NCBI GenBank assembly: GCA_016714225.1
Contig: JADJNS010000004.1
Coordinates: forward strand, 372,001 to 436,000
Origin: Archangiaceae bacterium
GTDB taxonomy: Bacteria; Myxococcota; Myxococcia; Myxococcales; Myxococcaceae
Length of the DNA stretch: 64,000 bases
Direction of reading: 5' to 3'
A program made the position numbers and the translations under genes. Below the pieces are notes generated by a model. It saw only the letters and a list, made by a program, of their open reading frames with translations. It did no database searches and was not told the DNA's origin. Of the stretch, positions 16,297-24,705 are shown one piece after another (the stretch's first letter is position 1; each line of letters starts with the position of its first letter).

Positions 16297-16689
16297 GTGT
16301 CGCTGGAGATCGAAGCCCGCTTCAGCTCGGCGAAGGGTGAGCTCATGCTGATCGCCTGGTTCGAGGCGGGCAGCGTGGCTCGTCTGGTGATCACCGGGCC
16401 GCAGGGCGAGCGCGAAGAGGTGCAGATCAACAGCATCGGCGCGTCGCTGGGCGACGTGGTGGCCGAGGTGCTGCACGAGAGCTTCGTCCCGGGCAGCGAG
16501 ACCGGCGCGCTCACCGCCCGCCTGCAGCTGGCCACCGATCGCGCGCGGGTGGGCCGGGCGGTCAGGTTGGGCAACAAGAACAGCAAGGCCGACTTTCTGT
16601 GCAACAAGCTGGTGGCGATGGCCGACCTGTTGTCGAAAGACGCCGCGATCAAGCGCACCCTGGGCGTGCTCAAGCAGCACCTCGCCTGA
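16297..16689 (+). CDS. Hypothetical protein
   Basis: 130 residues from GTG 16297, just after the methyltransferase gene. No signal peptide or membrane segment. The N-terminal half is strand-rich (LEIEARFSSAKGELMLIAWF), the C-terminal half helical and basic with NKNSKADFLCNKLVAMADLL and a leucine-rich end. No family is recognised. Codon usage (G/C at third positions) supports real coding. It converges on the next gene, with 4 bases between stops. Confidence 0.65.
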   Translation: MSLEIEARFSSAKGELMLIAWFEAGSVARLVITGPQGEREEVQINSIGASLGDVVAEVLHESFVPGSETGALTARLQLATDRARVGRAVRLGNKNSKADFLCNKLVAMADLLSKDAAIKRTLGVLKQHLA

Positions 16690-16693
16690 GCGG

Positions 16694-17503
16694 TCACCGC
16701 CCGTCGTCGCGGAAGCGCACGTCTTCTTGCAGCGCGTGGTCGATGATGCGGAAGGTCGCCGCGCGGCGCGGCTGGGGCTCATCGCCCACCGCCACGAACA
16801 GCGCGTAGCGCCCTGGCAGCAGCGAGAGCTTGAAGCTGCCGTCGGCGGCCGAGCGGCCCTGCGCGGCGTCTTCGGTGGCCGGGCGGTCTCCCTCGAGGCG
16901 CCTGACGCTGATGGCGCTGCCGGCGAGCGGGCGGGGCTTCTCTTCGCAGGGCTGGTCGGGCCTCGGCTGGCAGCCGCCGCGCACGTCGAAGAGGGTGCCC
17001 GAGTAGTCGTAGCTGGCGCCGGCCGACGGCGGCGCCGGCTCGTGGAGCACCAGGGTCTGCATCACCTGCTCGTCGAGCATCGGCGCCGTAGCGCTGAACA
17101 GGCTGCTCTTGAGCACTGCGGTTCTCGAGAACACGAAGTGCAGCAGCTCACCGCGGCGGTTCGTCACCCACCACTCGCGCTGGTCGGGCAGCTCGGCGTA
17201 GCGCGCCTTGACCGCCCCCAGCTGCACCTCGCGCGGCTCGCGGTCTTTCAGCTCGCCTTCGTCGTGCTCCCACCTCACCGAGCCCGAGCGGTGAAAGCGC
17301 TCGTCGCTGCTGCACGAGATGAAGGCCTCTTCCGACCGGGCCCACCCCTGGCAGCCGGGTGGGAGGCGCAGCGAGAAGAGCAGGTCGTGGTGAAAGAACT
17401 CTCCGCCCGGAGCGCGGCGCACGCCGCCCCAGCGCTCGAGTGAGATGAAGGCGGCGAGCGCGGCGAGCGCGATGGCGAGGGCGATGATCGGGCGGCGAGG
17501 CAC
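16694..17503 (-). CDS. Membrane-anchored protein, regulatory-domain end
   Basis: 269 residues from GTG 17503. One N-terminal membrane anchor (about residues 6-20, IIALAIALAALAAFISL) with the rest outside the cytoplasm. The middle has a cysteine pair (PGCQGWARSEEAFISCSS). The C-terminal part (AGSAISVRRLEG ... DGSFKLSLLPGRYALFV) resembles the carboxypeptidase-regulatory-like beta-sandwich common in secreted proteins. No enzyme motif is visible and the function is unknown. Confidence 0.65.
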   Translation of the reverse strand: MPRRPIIALAIALAALAAFISLERWGGVRRAPGGEFFHHDLLFSLRLPPGCQGWARSEEAFISCSSDERFHRSGSVRWEHDEGELKDREPREVQLGAVKARYAELPDQREWWVTNRRGELLHFVFSRTAVLKSSLFSATAPMLDEQVMQTLVLHEPAPPSAGASYDYSGTLFDVRGGCQPRPDQPCEEKPRPLAGSAISVRRLEGDRPATEDAAQGRSAADGSFKLSLLPGRYALFVAVGDEPQPRRAATFRIIDHALQEDVRFRDDGR

Positions 17504-17546
17504 GGCCGGGCGATGATGTCGTTCGGGTGCGCCGCTGGCAACGACA

Positions 17547-17570
17547 ACCCGCGGGCTAGCCTTCGCGGGT
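17547..17570 (-). terminator. Hairpin at the end of the GGDEF gene
   Basis: ACCCGCG (17547-17553) pairs with CGCGGGT (17564-17570) across the TAG stop. On the minus strand TTGTCGTTG follows, so it is only weakly T-rich. Probable terminator. Confidence 0.45.
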
Positions 17571-19622
17571 GGCGGGCGTCACCGCGGGCATCTCACCGGT
17601 GGTGCGGCGGCGCTGGGCGTGGGGGCCCCGCTCGCGGCCGGGGTGCATTTCCATACCCTGGGCGAAGGCGGTGCAGCGGTTTCGGCCGCCGCGCTTGCTG
17701 GCGTAGAGGGCCGCGTCGGCGCAGTCGACCAGGCGGGCCTGATCGGTGGCGTCGACCGGCAGGTTCGACACGCCCACCGAGATGGTGACCTTCCCCGAAG
17801 GCTGCACGTCGCGGTGGGGCACCGGCGCCTCTTCGACCGCGCGGCGCAGCTTCTCGGCCACCTCGAGCGCCTCGTTGCGGGTCACCTGGGGCAGCACCAC
17901 CACGAACTCTTCGCCGCCGTAGCGGGCCAGGGTGTCGACCCGGCGCACGTTGCGGCGCATCAGGTCGCAGACCTCGCGCAGCACGTCGTCGCCCGCGGCG
18001 TGGCCGGCGCCGTCGTTGAGGCGCTTGAAGTGGTCGATGTCGATCATCAAGATCGACAGCTGGGTGCCGAAGCGGTTGGCGCGGTTGATCTCGGCGTCGA
18101 GCTGCGCGAAGAGGTGGCGGCGGTTGGGCACCCCGGTGAGCGGGTCGGTGATCGACAGCTCGACGGTCTGCTGGTGCAGGCGGGCGTTCTGCACCGCCAT
18201 GGCGGCCTGATCGGCGACGGCGGTGCACAGCTCGATCTCTTCGGCCGAGATACCGGCCTTCTCGGGCCGCTCGAAGTTGAGCACCCCCAGCAGCGCCCCG
18301 CGGTGCACCATCGGCACGCTGAGCAGACAGCCGCGGCCCTTGGTGTTGTCGCCGCCGCGCACCTTGAAGATGGTGTCGGTCTCGAGGTCGGGCACGTAGA
18401 CCGACTTGCGGGTGAGCGCCGCCTTGCCGCAGATGCCTTCGCCCACCGCGAAGATGAGCCCCTCGCTGCCGGCGTTGGCCGGCTGGGCGGCGACCACCTC
18501 GAGCTCACCGTTGGGGCTCAGCAGCATGATCGAGAACTTGGGCACCGAGAGGCGCGCCGGCACCAGCGCGGTGATGCCCTCGAGCACCTCTTTGAGGTTG
18601 AGGGTGGCGTTGAGCGCGCGCGACACGTCGTAGAGAATGCCGAGCTCTTGCAGGCGGCCCGAGAGCTGCTGGTTGGTCTTCTCGAGCTCGCCCTTGAGCT
18701 CGAGCTCGACGCGGGCCTGGTCGAGGTCGCGCTGCTGGTCGATCTCGCTGGCGCGCAGCGAGGTGATTCTCGCCACCATGCGGTTGAACGAGGCCGAGAG
18801 GCGGCCGATCTCGTCGTCGCCGGTGACCGGCGAGCGGGCGAGAAAATCGCCCTCTTCGGCCCGCTGCATCGCCTGGGTGAGACGGGCCAGCGGCCGGGTG
18901 AGAAACACGCGCAGCGCGAGGCTCACGCCCACCGCGAGCAGCACCCAGAACAGCCACAGCCCACCCAGGCCGCGCAAGAACACCAGCGCCACTTCGCGGC
19001 GCAGCGAGGGCTCGTCGACGGTGAGCTGGAGCACCCCGACCCGCATGGTCGACTGGCCCACGTGACAGCCGGCGCAGGCGACTCCGCCCAGCGGGTACAC
19101 CACCTCGCCGCGGTTGGCCTGGTCACCCAGGAAGGGCAGGGGCCACTTGGGTGCCTCGAAGTTGACGGTGCCGGGGCCGACCGCCAGCAGGCGCGGAGCG
19201 TCGGGCAGGGGGCGATCTTCTTCTTCGATGCGGCGCGACCAGCGCACCACGCCGTCGCGATCGATGACCCGCAGCGCGGCGGCGTGCTTCAAGGCGGTGG
19301 GGTTGGTGCGCACCGCCCAGGTGACCGCCTTGTGGGCGTCGCGCGGGCTGCCCGCCTGCTCGGAGGCGAGCGAGAAGGTGGTGGCGAGAAAGTCGGCCTG
19401 GCCGACCGCCTGCTCGCGGGTCGCTTCGCGCACCGCGTGGTCGGCCCGCTGCCACAGCACCGCCACGCCGAGCAAAGAGATGGCCAGCGCGGGGATCGCG
19501 AGGCTCCACAGCAGTTTTTTGCCGACGGATTTCAGGATGAAAGAAGAAGGGAAAGGCCCCACCTTTACGACGCGGGGCAGTGTCGGTTTCGTGGCCGGCC
19601 CTGTCAAACGATCATGTGTCAT
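17556..19622 (-). CDS. Membrane diguanylate cyclase with haem motif
   Basis: Makes cyclic di-GMP. Order: TM helix (about residues 36-55), periplasmic sensor with CAGCH (about residue 182, a c-type haem motif of the DUF3365 kind), second TM, HAMP (RPLARLTQAMQ), coiled coil, GAF domain (ALNATLNLKEVLEGITALV), and GGDEF domain with ITDPLTGVPNRR, IDIDHFKRLND and active site GGEEF. The inhibitory I-site RRVD lies five residues before GGEEF, so product feedback is likely. The start is uncertain: ATG 19622 is nearly head-to-head with pgeF, and GTG 19562 would also keep the first TM. Confidence 0.9.
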   Translation of the reverse strand: MTHDRLTGPATKPTLPRVVKVGPFPSSFILKSVGKKLLWSLAIPALAISLLGVAVLWQRADHAVREATREQAVGQADFLATTFSLASEQAGSPRDAHKAVTWAVRTNPTALKHAAALRVIDRDGVVRWSRRIEEEDRPLPDAPRLLAVGPGTVNFEAPKWPLPFLGDQANRGEVVYPLGGVACAGCHVGQSTMRVGVLQLTVDEPSLRREVALVFLRGLGGLWLFWVLLAVGVSLALRVFLTRPLARLTQAMQRAEEGDFLARSPVTGDDEIGRLSASFNRMVARITSLRASEIDQQRDLDQARVELELKGELEKTNQQLSGRLQELGILYDVSRALNATLNLKEVLEGITALVPARLSVPKFSIMLLSPNGELEVVAAQPANAGSEGLIFAVGEGICGKAALTRKSVYVPDLETDTIFKVRGGDNTKGRGCLLSVPMVHRGALLGVLNFERPEKAGISAEEIELCTAVADQAAMAVQNARLHQQTVELSITDPLTGVPNRRHLFAQLDAEINRANRFGTQLSILMIDIDHFKRLNDGAGHAAGDDVLREVCDLMRRNVRRVDTLARYGGEEFVVVLPQVTRNEALEVAEKLRRAVEEAPVPHRDVQPSGKVTISVGVSNLPVDATDQARLVDCADAALYASKRGGRNRCTAFAQGMEMHPGRERGPHAQRRRTTGEMPAVTPATREG

Positions 19623-19631
19623 GATGTGCGC

Positions 19632-20267
19632 GTGATTCGTTCGAAGCTGATCAGCGCGGAGCACGGCTTTCCCTTTCGTGACGGGGCGGCGGGGCGAGCG
19701 CTGGTGACGGTGAACCAGGTGCATGGGGCCCGGGTGGTGGAGGCCGCTGAGGCCCCGGCCGAGGCCGACGCGCTGTGGACGGAGCGGGCCGGGGTGGGGC
19801 TGGGCATCAAGACCGCCGACTGCGTGCCGCTGCTGTTGGAAGACCCGGTGGGCAGGCGGGTGGCGGGGGTGCACTCGGGGTGGAAGGGCACGTACGCGTC
19901 GATCTCGACCGAGGCGGTGAAGGCGCTGACCGCGCGCGGCAGCCAGGCGAGCGACCTGCGGGCGGCGATCGGCCCCTGCATCAGGGTGTGCTGCTACGTG
20001 GTGAGCGACGCCCTGGCCGATCAGTTCATCGAGCGCTTCGGAGACGTGGTCGAGCGCCGGGCGGGCCTGCCGTACCTCGACCTGGCGAAGACGGTGCGGC
20101 TGCAGCTCGAGCGGGCGGGGGTGAGCCGGGTCGACGACGTCGAAGGTCTGTGCACCGCGTGCGACCTGCGCTTTCACTCGTACCGCCGCGAGAAGGGCGC
20201 ACCGGGCAGGCAGATCTCGTACATCGCCTGCGAGTGGCCACGCGGGCCCGCAGCCACAGCGCTGTAG
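19632..20267 (+). CDS. pgeF: PgeF/YfiH-family protein (short)
   Basis: Copper/zinc-binding family variously called polyphenol oxidase, purine nucleoside phosphorylase or peptidoglycan editing factor. In Escherichia coli it removes wrongly built muropeptide precursors. Metal-site blocks are all present: VNQVHGARV, KTADCVPLLL, VHSGWKGTYASI and IGPCIRVCCY. At 211 residues it is shorter than the usual 240-260: the segment between HGFPFRDG and VNQVHG, normally about 50 residues with a SxxxxNLG motif, is almost missing. GTG 19632 is the only good start. Confidence 0.85.
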   Translation: MIRSKLISAEHGFPFRDGAAGRALVTVNQVHGARVVEAAEAPAEADALWTERAGVGLGIKTADCVPLLLEDPVGRRVAGVHSGWKGTYASISTEAVKALTARGSQASDLRAAIGPCIRVCCYVVSDALADQFIERFGDVVERRAGLPYLDLAKTVRLQLERAGVSRVDDVEGLCTACDLRFHSYRREKGAPGRQISYIACEWPRGPAATAL

Positions 20268-20283
20268 CTCGCGGCCCGAAATA

Positions 20284-20313
20284 TTGACGCTGCTCGAAGC
20301 GGCTCCCTACACT
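20284..20313 (+). promoter_or_regulatory. Sigma-70-type promoter of the CpoB-like gene
   Basis: TTGACG (20284-20289), 18-base spacer, TACACT (20308-20313). It is the best -35/-10 pair in the window. The predicted transcription start is around 20320, right at the first codons of the lipoprotein. Confidence 0.7.
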
Positions 20314-20321
20314 CGAGCGTC

Positions 20322-21119
20322 ATCCGGAACCTCAGCATCACCCTGGCGTGCTGCGCGCTCTGCGCGTGCGCGACGTCTTCAGCATCGAACGCCGAGCTGC
20401 TCGAGCTCAAGGCGGCGGTGCGCGCGCTGCGCGAAGACAATGCGCGGCTGGAGTCGAAGATCTCGCGGCTCGAGCAGCAGCGCGCGGTGGCGGCGCCCGC
20501 GGTGGGCAGGCCGGCAGCCCCGGCAGCCGTTGCGGCGCCGGCGGCCCTGGCGCCCGCCGAGCCCCGGGCGACGGCCGACGTGCCCTCGCTGACGGTGGTG
20601 AAGCTCAAGCCGAAGAAAGAAGCCGCGCCGAAGATCAACACCGAGGTCGACGTGCTCGAGCCGTCGCCCGAGGTGCTGGCGGCGATAAAGAAGATCGAAG
20701 CCGAGAACCGCGGCGAGCCGAGCGAGCCGGAAGAGGTCGACCCCGAGCAGGGCGACAAGCTGTTCGAGAAGGGGCTCGATGCGCTGAAGACCGGCAACGT
20801 GAGCGGCGGGGTCGAAGCGCTGCAGAAGTTCGCGGCGGCGGCACCGAAGCACGCCAAGGCCGACAACGCGCTGTACTTCAGCGGGGTCGGGCTGATGGGC
20901 CTGTCGAGCTACGAAGACGCGGCGCGCACCTTCGAAGAGGTGGCCAGCCGCTACCCCGCCGGCGACGCGGTGCAGGACTCGATGCTCAAGCTGGCCGAGT
21001 GCCGCATCAAGCTGAACAAACCGCAGGAAGCGCGCGCGGTGTACCAGAAGATCGTCTCCCGCTTTCCCGGAACCGCGGCGGCCTCGCAGGCCCAGGGCCG
21101 CCTGACCCAGTTGCGCTGA
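20322..21119 (+). CDS. CpoB/YbgF-like TPR lipoprotein (ATC start?)
   Basis: Envelope protein of the CpoB type, which helps link peptidoglycan synthesis with Tol-Pal. The frame from 20322 gives a lipoprotein signal (IRNLSITLACCALCACATSS). It is followed by a short trimerising coiled coil (LLELKAAVRALREDNARLESK), an Ala/Pro linker, and C-terminal TPRs (EQGDKLFEKGLDALKTGNVS; AKADNALYFSGVGLMGL; LAECRIKLNKPQEARAVYQKI). The codon at the expected start is ATC. The first standard in-frame start is GTG 20418, which would delete the whole signal. A strong promoter ends at 20313, so the start must be near 20322. Confidence 0.78.
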   Translation: MRNLSITLACCALCACATSSASNAELLELKAAVRALREDNARLESKISRLEQQRAVAAPAVGRPAAPAAVAAPAALAPAEPRATADVPSLTVVKLKPKKEAAPKINTEVDVLEPSPEVLAAIKKIEAENRGEPSEPEEVDPEQGDKLFEKGLDALKTGNVSGGVEALQKFAAAAPKHAKADNALYFSGVGLMGLSSYEDAARTFEEVASRYPAGDAVQDSMLKLAECRIKLNKPQEARAVYQKIVSRFPGTAAASQAQGRLTQLR

Positions 21120-21137
21120 ACTCAAGAGGTGAACACC

Positions 21138-22329
21138 ATGCGTTACCTGCTCTCTGCTCTGTTGATCTCCAGCCTGGCTTTCGGTGCGGCGCCGAAGAAG
21201 GGGGCCGCGCCGGCGAAGAAGGCGCCCGCGGCCGCCGCCGACGACGAGTCGGGTGACGAAGGCGGCGACTCGGAAGACGACTCGGGCGGCGGGCCTCCGG
21301 AGGGCTCGATGACCCCGGCGCCGAGCGCTGGCGGCGAGAAGGCGGGCGCCGGCACGCAGCACACCGTCGAGAAGGGCGACACGCTGTGGGATCTCTCGCA
21401 GAAGTACCTGGGCTCGCCCGTGGTACTGGCCGAAGGTCTGGTCGTACAACCCCGAGATCGCCAACCCGCACTGGATCTACCCGGGCAACGTGGTGCGCTT
21501 CTTCGGCAGCGGCGAAGAGACGCCCACCCAGGTCGAGCTGGGCACCGCGCCCGAGGTCGAGGCGGGAGAGCGCCTCGACGAAGACACCGTGCAGGTGGGC
21601 GGCAAGCTCGCCTACGAGCCCAAGGGCACGCTGCTGTACCGGGCGGCGGGCTTCGTCACCAAGCGTGAGATCGACGAGGCGGGCACCATCGCCGGCTCGT
21701 TCGAGCAGGCCCAGTACCTCTCGTCGAACGTGCCGGTGTATTTGAAGTTCAAGAACAAGGGCACCGCGAAGATCGGCGACCGCATGGTCATCTTCCGCAA
21801 GGCGACCGAGGTGGGTCACCCCACCAAGGGCGGCACGGTCGGCTACCTCACCGAGCTGACCGGCGTGGCGAAGGTCACCCGCACCGAGGGCCCGCTGGTG
21901 ACCGCGATGATCACCGACGCGTTCGACACCATCGAGCGCGGCGACCTGGTGGCGCCGTACAGCGAGGCGCTGCTCAAGCGGGTGGCGGTGAAGCCGAACG
22001 ACAAGAAGCTCGACGGCACCATCTGCGCGCAGCTGGGCATCGGCACGTACATCACCGCGATCATCGATCAGGGCAGTGACCAGGGCGTACAGCCGGGCAA
22101 CGTGTTCTCGGTGGTGCGCTGGCAGGACGGCATGACCCACGAGACCGGCAACAACCCGGCGTACAAAGATGACGACTACCCTGACGAGGTGGTCGGTCAC
22201 TGCGTCGCGTGGGAAGTGAAGTCGAACGCCACCAGCTGCCTCTTGGTGAACGCGCTGCGCGAGATCGTGGTGGGCGACGTGGTTCAGATGCGCGTCGGCA
22301 ACCAGAGCGCGCCCAGCGCGTCTCGCTGA
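21138..22329 (+). pseudogene. LysM-domain exported protein, +1 frameshift
   Basis: ATG 21138 with AAGAGG upstream gives a signal peptide (MRYLLSALLISSLAFGA), an acidic low-complexity spacer and a LysM domain (HTVEKGDTLWDLSQKYLGSP). At about 21420 the frame breaks. Removing one G from CCCGTGG restores WYWPKVWSYNPEIANPHWIY and PGNVVRFFG, the rest of the LysM, and then about 280 residues to the stop at 22329. The downstream part is strand-rich with two repeated SLT/FVT-like modules and no enzyme motif. It probably binds peptidoglycan in the envelope. The frameshift is either a lesion or a sequencing error; both halves are otherwise well conserved in coding character. Confidence 0.75.
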
Positions 22330-22498
22330 GCGAAGGCGAGTCTCATGGCAGGGAAGTGGGGCTGAGGTGGCTCGGGGGGCCGCGAGAAGCCGTTCACGTT
22401 CACGAGTTGACTTGAGTGGCCTCGGGGCTCGGCTCGAGCGCGCACCTTTCTCACAGCGTAGGCACTTTCCCTCCGGCGACGGTCTGGGCTGGCGGCGT

Positions 22499-22504
22499 TA
22501 CACT
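22499..22504 (+). promoter_or_regulatory. Putative -10 box (TACACT) of the kinase gene
   Basis: Same hexamer as at 20308 and 55232; it ends 10 bases before GTG 22515. Confidence 0.35.
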
Positions 22505-22514
22505 CCGGCACTTC

Positions 22515-23198
22515 GTGGCCACGCTCGAGCTGCTCAACAAGGTCGCCGAAGGGTCGGCGGCTGAAGCGTTTCTGGCGCGCACCGAGACCGACACGGTGCT
22601 GGTCGAGCTCTCGCGGCCGGGGCTTTCTGAGGACATGGAGCTGTACGGCCGCTTTCTCGACGAGGCGCGCGAGCGGCAGAAGCTGCAGCACCCGCATCTG
22701 GTGCAGCTGAAAGAAGCGGGCTGCCGGCAAGACGGGCGCCTGTTCGCGGTGAGCGAGTCGCTCTCGGGAGTGCACCTGGGCTCGCTGGGCGTGCTGCAGC
22801 CCGAGCAGGCCATCGAGTTCCTCATTCCCCTCTGCGAGGCGCTCAGCTACCTGCACGGGCGCGGGGTGATGCACGGTCACCTGAAGCCCAGCCACGTGTT
22901 TCTCTCGGGGCCGATCGAGTCGCCGGTGCCCAAGCTGCTCGACATGGGGCTGCTGCTGTTCCGCTCGACCAAGTCGGTGAAGACGTCGTCGAAGCTGGTG
23001 CTGGTGCCGCCCGAGTACCTGTCGCCCGAGCGCATCTGCGGGCAGCGCGTGTCACCGCGGTCTGACGTGTACGGCCTGGGAGTGCTGGCCTTCGAGATGC
23101 TCACCGGGAGGCCGCCCTTCAAGGGAGCCGACGCCGAAGAGACGCGGCGCCTGCACATGACCGCGAAGGTGCCGCAGCTGCCCGAAACCGCGCTGTAG
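22515..23198 (+). CDS. Pseudokinase domain (front half of split kinase gene)
   Basis: A Ser/Thr-kinase fold lacking its catalytic residues. The HRDLKP motif reads HGHLKPSHVFL, DFG reads DMGLLLF, and the VAIK lysine is missing (LVELSRPG). The activation segment and C lobe are otherwise recognisable (PPEYLSPERICGQRVSPRSDVYGLGVLAFEML, given here as the block at about residues 155-185). Reading stops at TAG 23196. The following codons continue the same fold in the same frame, so the stop cuts the pseudokinase C lobe. Start GTG 22515 is chosen because coding similarity and the promoter begin there. See the next entry for the other half. Confidence 0.75.
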   Translation: MATLELLNKVAEGSAAEAFLARTETDTVLVELSRPGLSEDMELYGRFLDEARERQKLQHPHLVQLKEAGCRQDGRLFAVSESLSGVHLGSLGVLQPEQAIEFLIPLCEALSYLHGRGVMHGHLKPSHVFLSGPIESPVPKLLDMGLLLFRSTKSVKTSSKLVLVPPEYLSPERICGQRVSPRSDVYGLGVLAFEMLTGRPPFKGADAEETRRLHMTAKVPQLPETAL

Positions 23199-23210
23199 CT
23201 GCAGCCCTGG

Positions 23211-24638
23211 GTGAACCGCTGCCTGCAGAAAGACATCGCCGGGCGCTTCGCCTCGATGGACCAGGCCCGCGACGCGCTGCTCGAGGCGAACATGGCGCGG
23301 CTGACCGGGCCACGCGAGGGCATGGGCACGGTCAGCATGCGCCGCGCCGAAGAGCCGCCGGTCGTGCGCGGCAAGCTCGAGAGCGAAGCGAAGTTTCTCG
23401 GGCCCTACGAGCTCAAAGAGCTGCTGGGCGAAGGCGGCATGGGGCAGGTGTGGCTGGCCGAGCACAAGAAGCTCGAGCGCAAGGTGGCCATCAAGCTGCT
23501 CAAGCCCGAGCTGGTGCGGGTCGAGTCGCAGGTGCAGCGCTTCTTCGACGAGGCGCGCGCGGTGAACAAGGTGAACCACCCGCACATCGTCGAGATCACC
23601 GACTTCGTCGAAGAGCGCGACATGGGCCGGGTGTGGTGCGTGATGGAGTACCTCAAGGGCAACACCTTGAAGGTGCTCGGCCGCGAGCAGACCCTGTCGA
23701 TCGCGCGGTCGGTGAACATCGTGCGCCAGGTGGCCGACGCGCTCGACGCCGCGCACGCGGTGGGCGTGGTGCACCGCGACATCAAGCCCGACAACATCTT
23801 CCTGGTCGACGGCAAGGGCAACCCCGACTTCGTCAAGGTGCTCGACTTCGGCGTGGCCAAGCTGCGCGCCGAGCACTCGGCCGAGGGCCACACCGACACC
23901 GGAGAGATCGTCGGCACGCCCGCGTACATGTCTCCCGAGCAGGCCCTGGGGCAAGAGGTCGACCGCAGGTCCGACCTCTATTCACTCGGCACGCTGCTCT
24001 ACGTGCTGCTGGCCGGGCGCTTTCCCTTCGACGGGGTGACCGCGGGGCAGCTGGTGGCGAACATCGTCGCGCGCCAGCCGCTGCCGCTGCCGCAAGTGGC
24101 GCGCTCGGGCGAGGTGATCGACGACGCGCTCGATCGGGTGGTGATGAAGTGCCTCGAGAAGAGCCCGTCGCGCCGCTACCCCGACATGCGCGCCCTGGCC
24201 GAGGCGCTGCAGCCCTTCGAGGTGACCTCAGAGGTGATGGTCGTCGGCGACGACGCCCTCGACATCGAGGACACCGGCGAGACCGCCGCGGCGCTGCCGC
24301 CGGTCGAGCTCGAGCTCGACGTCGACGACGAGGCCAGGCCGTCGGGCAGCGGCCGCAAAGTGGCGGTGCTGGCCGCGCTGGCGGTGGTGCTGGCCGCCGC
24401 CGGTCTCACCGGGAGAGCCCTGTGGCTCGAGCGCGCGGCGACCGGCAGCACGGTGGCGCGGCAGCTTCAGCCGGCCAGGCCCGGCGAGCCCAAGGCGTTG
24501 TTCGCGCCGCGCGCCTTTGCGGTGGCGCCCTCGGCGGCGGCGCAGCAGGCTGCGGCCGAGGCCGTGAAGGCCCGCCCCGCTCTGGGCGCGGGGGCGGCGA
24601 AGAAGGCCTCGGCGGCCGCCAAGAAGCGGCGCCGCTAG
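23211..24638 (+). CDS. Ser/Thr protein kinase (second half, after TAG)
   Basis: In the same frame as the pseudokinase, 4 codons after its TAG. The first 45 residues (WVNRCLQKDIAGRFASMDQA) finish the pseudokinase C lobe. Then comes a complete PknB-type kinase: GEGGMGQVWLAEHKKLERKV, AIKLL, VHRDIKPDNIFL, LDFGVAKL and GTPAYMSPEQALG. An acidic linker, one TM helix (about residues 385-405, VAVLAALAVVLAAAGLTGRA) and an Ala/Lys-rich outer tail follow. Without the stop, this would be one pseudokinase-kinase receptor of about 707 residues. As it stands, GTG 23211 could re-initiate. Confidence 0.85.
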   Translation: MNRCLQKDIAGRFASMDQARDALLEANMARLTGPREGMGTVSMRRAEEPPVVRGKLESEAKFLGPYELKELLGEGGMGQVWLAEHKKLERKVAIKLLKPELVRVESQVQRFFDEARAVNKVNHPHIVEITDFVEERDMGRVWCVMEYLKGNTLKVLGREQTLSIARSVNIVRQVADALDAAHAVGVVHRDIKPDNIFLVDGKGNPDFVKVLDFGVAKLRAEHSAEGHTDTGEIVGTPAYMSPEQALGQEVDRRSDLYSLGTLLYVLLAGRFPFDGVTAGQLVANIVARQPLPLPQVARSGEVIDDALDRVVMKCLEKSPSRRYPDMRALAEALQPFEVTSEVMVVGDDALDIEDTGETAAALPPVELELDVDDEARPSGSGRKVAVLAALAVVLAAAGLTGRALWLERAATGSTVARQLQPARPGEPKALFAPRAFAVAPSAAAQQAAAEAVKARPALGAGAAKKASAAAKKRRR

Positions 24639-24705
24639 ACGCCCCGGCGACCGTCGGTGCCCCCCTTGACTCAGGGCGCGCCCCGATGCGAATGACCTCG
24701 CCCAC

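Noticed and set aside
21410..21430. Programmed frameshift in the LysM gene
   Set aside because: CCCGTGG is not a known slippery heptamer and no stimulatory stem or nearby stop is evident; lesion or error is simpler.
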